From assembly GCA_030220185.1 (NCBI GenBank), contig JASPKZ010008346.1:248001-312000 (forward strand): a stretch of 64,000 nt of DNA, in the 5' to 3' direction. Below are positions 57,655-64,000 of the stretch, in pieces (position 1 is the stretch's first letter; each line of letters opens with the position of its first letter). The DNA comes from Diploptera punctata (lineage: Eukaryota; Arthropoda; Insecta; Blattodea; Blaberidae). The position numbers and the translations under genes are program-made. Under the pieces are notes generated by a model. It was not told the DNA's origin. It made no database searches and saw only the letters and a list, made by a program, of their open reading frames with translations.

Positions 57655-58425
57655 ATTCATGATGTGTTTCCCATTGAGGTATTATTCAAAATTAACCTAA
57701 AATTATGGAATATTCACCTGAAAGGTCTGTCTCCTCAACTTAATTAATTATTTAACTGTAGCGCTTTCGGGACTTGTCCCTTCATCAGCAGGATTCAAAA
57801 CTGGTGTTTCACTGAAGATCTGGTAGAGGGGGTTACATGTATTGGGTTCGTTTTCGTTTAACAGGTTGTCGTTGTTGTGAGCTGCTTTCATGATTTTCAT
57901 CTCTTCGAGTACGTTTATTTCATTGGATTATTTTCTATGTGCATTACTGTTAGGGTGTTTTCAATATTTATCATGCGATGTCCTTCATGGATAACGTGTT
58001 TTGCATAGCTTGATTTTCCTTCTACATGAATGAATGAATGAATGAATGAATGAATGAATGAATGAATGAATGAAGTCTCGAAAATGTTCTTTAAATCATT
58101 CACGCAGAAGGAAAATTAAGCTATGCAAAACACATTATCCATGAAGGACATCGCATGTTAAATATTGAAGAGACCCTAACAGTAATGCACAGAGAAAATA
58201 ATCCAGCGAAGATAAACGTACTCATAGAGATGAAAATCATGAAAGCAGCTCACATCAACGACAACCTGATAAATGAAAACGAACCCAATACATGTAACCA
58301 CCTCTACCAGATCTTCAGTGAAACCCCACTTTTGAATCCTGCCAATGATGGGAAAGTCCGATACAGTTAAATAATTACTTAAGTAGAGGAGAACGGACCT
58401 TTCAGGTGATAATTCCTTATTTTAT
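57655..58425. mobile_element. Hairpin H7: inverted pair of Penelope GIY-YIG/3' ends
   Basis: The right arm, plus strand 58100-58370, reads KHIIHEGH-like text, MLNIEETLTVMHRENNPAKI, NVLIEMKIMKAAHINDNLI and NEN..CNHLYQIFSETP: the end of a GIY-YIG domain. The left arm 57680-58025 encodes the same in reverse (SSYAKHVIHEGHRMINIENT on the minus strand). The left end runs out to AATAATACCTCAATGGG (inverted). The centre is a (TGAA)n tract. Confidence 0.85.
58026..58075. repeat. (TGAA)n microsatellite at the centre of H7
   Basis: About twelve ATGA units at the symmetry point between the two Penelope arms. Confidence 0.95.
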
Positions 58426-59114
58426 GTTAAAACATTAAAAACTGAATATAAAACTGTTATTCCCCAAGTTATACGTATAGTAATTACATGAATCTGAATC
58501 TACTTAAGGCAGGAGAAAAGATTGCGAGTATTTCAAAATAAAGTTCTTAGGAAAACATCGGACCTAAAAGATATGAACAGACAGGTGAATGGAAAAGACT
58601 ACATATCAGTGAGAAACAAGATTATGGGAAACGAGATGTAATAAGAGCAGTTAATCTAGTTAGACTGTGATATCCTGGACATATGATACAAATTGGAAAT
58701 GAAAACTCTTTGTAGGAAAACCAGAGGGAAAAGATACCAGTAGATAGGCAACGAATAAATAAAATGGAAAATAAAATGAAACCATTATTTGAGGGAGGTA
58801 AATTATACAGGGGATGAGTCAAAAAGTTTGCCCAGGATAGGCATGTATGGAGAGCTTTTATGTCCATGCAGCCATGTACCTATGGGTTCACTAGTGCCAG
58901 TGAGCAGTCATGCACTAGTTGTACAATTTAATAAGCTTTGGTAAATTATTACAATCTACTTCCACAATGGATCCAACTCAATTTTGCCTCTATACTTTGT
59001 AAAAAAATACTGGGATAAATGTCCATTATGTAATGTAAACATTTTTTCTAATTGCAAAGTAGGTAATGTGCACATGCGTCAGCAGATGAACATAAATATA
59101 GGTTAGATTTGTGC

Positions 59115-59305
59115 GAAGCACCCAACTTATAGAGAATATTTCTTTGAAAACAAAAATTAATTCTTGAACTGGGAATCGAACCCTGGACCTCTGTCCATGT
59201 ATGTCAGTGTGTAATCCATTACAACATTCAAGACCCGATACAACTGCTAAATTTTGTTTCCACTTATACAATTTTTTTACATCCGAAGGCAGTAAGATCT
59301 TGCTA
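59115..59305 (-). mobile_element. tRNA-like SINE arm, family S8 (left, outward-facing)
   Basis: The minus strand reads CTGCCTTCGGATG, AAATTTAGCAG, GGTCTTGAATGTTGTAATGG (A-box region), CCAGGGTTCGATTCCC (B box) and a T-rich end. It is the inverted counterpart of 60287-60475. Confidence 0.65.
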
Positions 59306-59309
59306 TTAA

Positions 59310-60282
59310 CCTTTTTGTATGCCATGCCCGGCATGCACCGGCGGAAGTGTGTGTACAGTGATACACCATGCCCGGCAAGCTCCGGTTTTCAATCTTATTA
59401 TTTTAAATATCTTTTTCCTGAAGTTTTATTTTTCGTTCTGTGTTTTACATCATTTCCTAGCAATACTTTGCACATCCCTTACAGAATAACGGTACAGGCT
59501 GGTTGTAAATGAGTTTTCTAAAGGAGGGTGTAAATTCATGTTTAAAGGCCTTTCTTTTTTTTTTGCTATGGAATATTGCAATTTCAGGATTTTCTTCTTT
59601 ATTTACTTTATTTTTAGTTCAAAAGGTACCTGGCCAAGAGGTAGGTCGTGTTGTGAAATACAGTGATTCACATCTCGAAGTTGACGAAAATACAATACGC
59701 AAGTTTATTGTGTCAGTTTTATCAGAAGATGAGAATGACAGTAACAGTTCATCAAATGGTTATTCGTTTGAGGAATGTGATAGTAGTTCTGTTTCTAAGA
59801 GAATATTATTACAATCTAAGCCTGTACATAGTCAAGCAAGTGATGGAGACCTAAATGAACAGGGTGTGAGTGACAGTGGTGGGCATGTCGCGCCAGACAT
59901 GTGGCATAAATCAGCTGTTTGACTGGAATTGATTCGAACCCAGGACCATAAATAATGTTCAAGAATATTTAATACTATAAGTGTTTAGTGATAATGCCAT
60001 CAAAATTATTCAATAGGATAAATGTTTTAGTGATAGAGATAACAAATTTCAATGAAGACACCGTGCTGAATTCGAAACTGGGATGTTTACAAGTGGAAGC
60101 AACACCGCTTAACCTTCAAATATATGTATAATAGTGAGTTTAAATTCAATTTAGCATGGCATGTAGACAGTTAATTATACTTTATATAGGTTTATATTAT
60201 ATAGTATGGTGTAGTACTTTAAATTTAAAAAACCTGACACCCACAGACCAGCTGGCAAAAGGGAAACTCGGCGGTCAGAAGG
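59310..60282 (+). mobile_element. Possible piggyBac-like insertion between S8 arms
   Basis: Bounded by TTAA at 59306-59309 and 60283-60286. Ends CCTTTTTGTATGCC and, inverted, CCTTCTGACCGCC share only CCTT. Near the left end two copies of CATGCCCGGCA-x-GC-x-CCGG occur (59322 and 59368). Length 973 bp. No DDE catalytic part is present. Confidence 0.4.
59509..59922 (+). CDS. Hypothetical 137-residue acidic ORF
   Basis: Begins with MSFLKEGVN and a hydrophobic stretch (about residues 14-40, FFLLWNIAISGF..LFTLFLV), then a hydrophilic acidic part with LEVDENTIRKFIVSVL and SEDENDSNSSSNGYSFEEC. The acidic Ser/Asp-rich text resembles the N-terminal region of piggyBac transposases, which would fit the TTAA borders, but no conserved catalytic motif is present. 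The start is not supported by other evidence; it may be a truncated transposase piece. Low confidence that it is translated. Confidence 0.3.
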   Translation: MSFLKEGVNSCLKAFLFFLLWNIAISGFSSLFTLFLVQKVPGQEVGRVVKYSDSHLEVDENTIRKFIVSVLSEDENDSNSSSNGYSFEECDSSSVSKRILLQSKPVHSQASDGDLNEQGVSDSGGHVAPDMWHKSAV

Positions 60283-60286
60283 TTAA

Positions 60287-60475
60287 GCCAAAGTAAATAG
60301 TTAGAGCTATCTGCCTTCGGACGTAAGAAAATTGTAGAAGTGGAAAAAAAATTTAGTGGTTATATCAGGTCTTGAATGGTGTAATAGACTGCATGCTGAT
60401 GTTACAGAGTCAGAATTCCAAGGTTTGAATCCAATTCGAGTATTCTTTTTTTTTTCCAAAGATTAAATCTGTCCA
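60287..60475 (+). mobile_element. tRNA-like SINE arm, family S8 (right, outward-facing)
   Basis: CTGCCTTCGGACG, AAATTTAGTGG, GGTCTTGAATGGTGTAATAG (A-box region), AAGGTTTGAATCC (B box), then a T10 run. Inverted partner of 59115-59305. Confidence 0.65.
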
Positions 60476-60654
60476 GGACTGGAATATGTTAAAACTAAAT
60501 ATACATCAACATATTTTTTGGTCCAATATCGACAGATTGTTTTATGAGATTTACAGAATTCTCTGATGGCAGTGGCAGAATTATAACCAACTTATAAGAC
60601 TGGGTTTAAATTTCTCTGATGATACATGGGATAAACAATAATCAACAACCAAAG

Positions 60655-60815
60655 AGTCCTTAAACTAGAAAACTTAAACTTAATTCCAGACTATGGGGCG
60701 ACCATAGCAAATAATTTCCTGTAAGGAAAGATTCCTGTGGTTGAATAGAAATCAAACCTGGGACCTCATGAACTGTAGTCATGATGCTATGACCATGAGA
60801 CAATGATGGTGGTCT
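60655..60815 (-). mobile_element. tRNA-like SINE, family S9
   Basis: The minus strand starts CACCATCATTGTCTCATGGTC, B box CCCAGGTTTGATTTC, then CCTTACAGGAAATTATTTGC and GGTCGCCCCATAGTCTGG. A second piece lies at 62505-62620. Confidence 0.55.
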
Positions 60816-61369
60816 TAGAGATATGTAAAGCTCATTTCCAATCACAGAAGAAGAAAATACTTGAACATTTCAAACATATGTATGGAACAATATAAAGGAT
60901 AGAAATAAAGTGGATAGGGCAGTTTTTAAATATTAATCATGTCCGTTTGTTACATTTGTTGCTTCACATAAAAACATGTTGCTGCCCTAAGTATTACACT
61001 TTGTGAAGGAAACTTGAAAGTTGTGTATTATAAAATCACATACCAAGAAAATAAAAAAATAATGGAGGTATATTAATATAATTGATTTGGAGCTTTGTGT
61101 GTAAATATAAAAACTATTTTATCGCTGTGTTCAGAGCATGATGTCACCCATAAACCCAAGTACAAGACATTAGTTAGAAATATCAACTAAAAGACCGGAT
61201 ATCGTATTTGGAGAACAATTTTTAGTTTGAATTTGGAATTTTTATAGACAACAGTTTTACACAATAGCACATTAACCACTTGTGCTAATGAAGCATCCAT
61301 ATTCAGACCTAAAATTTTCTACAAAAATTACCATAGTTTGAGATTGTAAAATACGGTGAAAGAACTTAC

Positions 61370-61639
61370 CATGCCGATAACTTAGAAATGCTGGTATGCT
61401 GATGGGGTCACCACATAATTAAGAATAGCAGAACCTGGGCAGAAACAGTAATAAAGGGGTGGTGCTCCAGCCTCTGGTGGAACATTTGTAGGAGGGCCTA
61501 CAAACCAGTTAGGGTGATGGAAAGGTAGCGCATAGGTAGGACCAGCAGGTGAGCATGAGGATTATTATTCAAGTGGAAAGAGTTCCTGCTGAAAGAGGAG
61601 GTTGAGGCGTGTCTCCATAAACTGGTTTGGTTACCATAC
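61370..61639 (-). pseudogene. btz: barentsz/CASC3-like locus, middle exon with frameshifts
   Basis: Between acceptor TTTTTTAG and donor GTAAGT the minus strand reads VTKPVYGDTPQPPLSAGT in one frame, NNNPHAH in a second, and PAGPTYALPFHHPNWFVGPP then TNVPPEAGAPPLYY in the third, ending at a TAA. The block order (Y-x-x-G-D-x-P-x-P-L then P-T-Y ... P-P-x-Y) follows the proline-rich middle of CASC3. At least two frameshifts and stops disable it. Confidence 0.65.
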
Positions 61640-62051
61640 CTAAAAAAAAATTATTCTAGATATTCATAGCAAATGGCTGAAAGAGAAAATAGAGGTTCGA
61701 GGACAAGGGAAATGCAGTAGAATATTAAAAGAGCATTAAGTACACTAAAGGTTATATAATAATTTTCTTTTTTGGTTGTCAATCAAGAACTCTTATGATC
61801 TAAAATAAAACACCAATATTCCTTGACCATCTCGTCCCCAGCCAATACAAATGTGCATTTGTGTAAAATATGTATGTATATTAAAAATTATATATAATTT
61901 TATTTGGCACTGAAAAATGGGGGAGCGTAAAAATGTGAATTTTAAAATTAAGGCATCATTATGTAGTTAATATAATAAAGAATATGAACTTATCATAATT
62001 ATAATGTATGCAAAACTGGAGCTAATCTTTAGTATTCTTTTTGTCCAATCC
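61640..62051. other. Intron-like AT-rich stretch of the barentsz-like locus
   Basis: Nothing recognised apart from low-complexity AT. Confidence 0.4.
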
Positions 62052-62468
62052 ACCAGGTTGTATCTTTACTTTCTGACTTCTGCCTGGCTTTTGGCCAAAT
62101 TGTAATCCATATCTTATGTTGGGGCGCATCAAGGTGGAATAGATTACCCGATGATATCCTCAAAGTATTCTCCCGAAGACAGGTCCTTCACGCATTCATA
62201 CATTTCACGATATGCTTGCAGCGAACTAGGGATTGAATGGTGGTAGCTCCATGGCTTTCCACACCGGTGAGGATGATGAAGATAATGATAAGGGTTAATA
62301 TGGATATGATGGCCCAATATAGCGGACCGTTTGACATGAGGGTCCTGACATTTGTCTTAAAGTAGGATAACCCCGATAAAACCTCACCCAGAAAAAAGAC
62401 TGAGCGGGGATCGAACCCAGGCCCGATTCATGACAAGGCAGCACGCTACTGAGACCACACCGGTGGAC
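62052..62468 (-). mobile_element. S1 SINE with long compound tail
   Basis: Head: GTCCACCGGTGTGGTCTCAG, B box GGGTTCGATCC, body GAGGTTTTATCGGGG. Its tail carries pieces of both tail types: GAAGACAGGTCCTTCACG (first type) and ACCAGGTTGTATC..GTTGGGGCGC (second type). Confidence 0.7.
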
Positions 62469-62504
62469 CCCTATGAATGATGGGTATAATGTAATGAAAT
62501 GCCA

Positions 62505-62620
62505 GGAAGTCCTTAACCTAAATTCCAGACCATGGGCAACCACAGAATAATTCCCTTAAAGAACAATTCGCAAAACTAAAAGAAATGCGACCCTAGCCCA
62601 TGAGGCCGGGTCTAATCGGG
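62505..62620 (-). mobile_element. S9 SINE fragment
   Basis: GAAGTCCTTAACCTAAATTCCAGACCATGGG and CCACAGAATAATTCCCTTA parallel 60655-60730. Confidence 0.5.
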
Positions 62621-63273
62621 AATTATACAATAAAAACGTACAATAATAATTTAATATACAAATGAAACATTCAAAAACAAATTATTAGTTGTACGTCTTT
62701 TGTTGCCTCCAATAATGCATATTGGATTTGACAACTCCAAGTATCTTTCTGCAGCACGATGCCAAAATATTTCGCGAAACTTATCCTTTAATAAATATTG
62801 ATGTAATTGTTATTTTTTTCCCATCTTGATACATATAAATGGAAGTGCACATTAGAAGTCTTGAAAGTCAACTGAAATACCATATTACTTTTGTAACGCT
62901 TGTCTCTAACAAGGGCTATGTTGTTAAGTATGGGACTTCGGGTTTTTTGTGAAGCAAGTAGTTCAGTTGCTGGTAAAGACCTACGTTGGCATGTAGAATT
63001 GGCAATGTAATTCAGGGAAGGAAAATCCCTACTACAATGAGAAGAAAAGCTAGCTAAAGTGTGCGCAATTATATGAGCAAATAAAAGTCAAAAATATTCC
63101 CTTAAATTAGGACGACAAAATTGCGGGGTGCAAATTACACAAGCAATACGGTAATGACGGGAAGAAAATATCTCATAAAGTGCATATCGTAAGAGTATAG
63201 GTATATGCGCTCAGATTTGTATTATTGATTAAATGACAAATCCCAATTGACGGATAGTTAAATTCTAACTCAC
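62621..63273. other. Intron-like stretch of the barentsz-like locus
   Basis: No element recognised. Confidence 0.35.
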
Positions 63274-63590
63274 CGCAGGTGGAAAATAGTTGGAGCAGGG
63301 TAAGTGAGGATAGCCACACCTGAAAACGGTTGTATCGTGAGTAGTGTTGGCGGTTTTATCCTGTCGCCGCCTCTAAGTCAGCAGCAGCTTGGAAATAAGC
63401 AAGGTGGAGCTGTGTACAGTTGTTCCTGATTCTGGCAGTGAAACGTGACGTATATGAATAACGTTTGGGCGGTTCTACAATTGTGTCATGTGTTGCATTC
63501 TGGGTGGTACAACAACCGGCTCTCTTTGATCTGACCCTGTGACTCTGATTGGACTGTGCAATGTACTGTGCTGCAAGTAAGAACGATCTT
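63274..63590 (-). pseudogene. btz: barentsz/CASC3-like locus, first exon in window, frameshifted
   Basis: After acceptor TTCATTACAG the minus strand reads DRSYLQHSTLHSPIRVTGSD and PPRMQHMTQ in one frame, then IVEPPKRYSYTSRF in the next, with LPESGTTVH recovered in the first, and an end FPP before donor GTGAGT. The P-P-K-R-Y-S ... P-E-S/P ... V-H run is the central CASC3 signature (K-R-Y-S-S-Q-R-Q-R in the human protein). Two or more frameshifts and stops are present. The conserved SELOR (eIF4A3-binding) part would lie upstream, outside this window. Confidence 0.65.
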
Positions 63591-64000
63591 CTGTAATGAA
63601 AAATACATTTAGTTATATATTATTTCTTTCCAGACACTATAACAACGATAGTACTACTAGTAGTCATGAAAATAAACGCAAACTGACCGCATTGGAAGAC
63701 TGAATACAGTGTATATATATATATTTTTTTAGTTACTTAACTATTTTTCTATGCATATTCAATAAAAGAATGACAATTCTAAATATCCAGGACAAGGTTG
63801 TTTTTTATGACTAGTCCATTTGTATATTGCAAGTCAGTTTATTTTTACAATAGAATTGAAAATTTGGCCGATATATGTATCAACAAGTTAAATGCCATTT
63901 TTTAAAATTGAGATTTTGAATCATCTGTTTGCAGCCAGCTCATGAAGTAAGTGTACCACACCACTTTTAGCACCAAATATTTAAATATAGCTCCTATTAT
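63591..64000. other. Intron-like AT-rich end of window
   Basis: A short TA repeat at 63712-63725; nothing else recognised. Confidence 0.4.

Larger units (their letters stand above)
56866..58870 (+). mobile_element. LINE-A copy, split by two nested insertions
   Basis: 56866-57056 matches 53905-54090 of the other LINE-A copy (GAAATGGACAG..TAATGACAAATGA, GGAATGAGGTGCAGAAAGAT). 58426-58870 continues it (GGAGAAAAGATTGCGAGTAT, ACATCGGACCTAAAAG, GAGGGAAAAGATACCAGT). Between lie the FB element and the Penelope hairpin H7. Confidence 0.8.

Noticed and set aside
58026..58075. (TGAA)n as a short CRISPR-like or regulatory repeat
   Set aside because: Simple microsatellite with no spacers, in a eukaryotic context.
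59930..60115. Extra tRNA-like B boxes (TTCGAACCC, TTCGAAACT) inside the TTAA-bounded segment
   Set aside because: Only short box-like words; no D arm or fold could be drawn.

Overview
This is a window of AT-rich animal nuclear DNA, most likely from a large-genome insect. The evidence is spliceosomal introns (GT..AG), C2H2 zinc-finger genes of an insect-type expanded family, a barentsz/CASC3-like gene remnant, and very dense transposable elements: several LINE lineages, Penelope-like elements, Tc1/mariner, piggyBac and many tRNA-derived SINEs. The SINE and LINE repertoire looks polyneopteran (cockroach, termite or stick-insect like), but the species cannot be fixed from sequence alone. I see no operons, rRNA genes, CRISPR arrays or bacterial features.

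Host genes, all on the minus strand: (1) zinc-finger gene A, three coding exons at 14499-14437, 14353-14240 and 12896-11937, 378 residues, nine fingers. (2) Its paralog gene B, exons 35391-35329, 35240-35127 and 30945-30376, 248 residues, four fingers. Exons 1 and 2 have the same lengths (63 and 114 nt) and phase-0 junctions in both genes. Fossil fingers continue downstream of the gene B stop and are split by a tRNA-bearing foldback element. (3) A barentsz/CASC3-like locus with exons near 63590-63274, 61639-61370 and 56820-56563. The first two recognisable exons carry frameshifts, so this copy looks like an unprocessed pseudogene, while the last exon is open.

Layout. 0-8.4 kb: dispersed repeat with a LINE insertion, SINE, decayed DDE transposase, MITE, LINE 3' part with RNase H, and a hairpin. 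8.4-11.1 kb: mostly plain, then the first tRNA foldback. 11.9-14.5 kb: gene A. 16-22.5 kb: CR1-like LINE, piggyBac remnant, MITE, SINE, mariner derivative, LINE ends. 26.3-28.7 kb: a Penelope cluster, one element inserted in another. 28.9-35.4 kb: gene B with foldback, hairpin and a 2.3 kb mariner-type element in its intron. 36-44 kb: hairpins, SINEs, LINE fragments and MITEs. 44-47.3 kb: a tandem segmental duplication whose two units carry different SINE insertions. 47.3-54.5 kb: interrupted MITE, Tc1 derivative, four SINE families, a LINE. 56.5-63.6 kb: the barentsz-like locus, whose last long intron region is packed with nested insertions.

The most unusual theme is inverted duplication. 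Three copies of an element carry outward-facing tRNA-like cassettes at the ends of long palindromic arms (about 10.1, 29.1 and 57.1 kb); the 57 kb copy has a 12-bp target-site duplication and an A-tail on the minus strand. Several further hairpins, some flanked by 11-14 bp direct repeats, look like inverted pairs of Penelope-element 3' ends.
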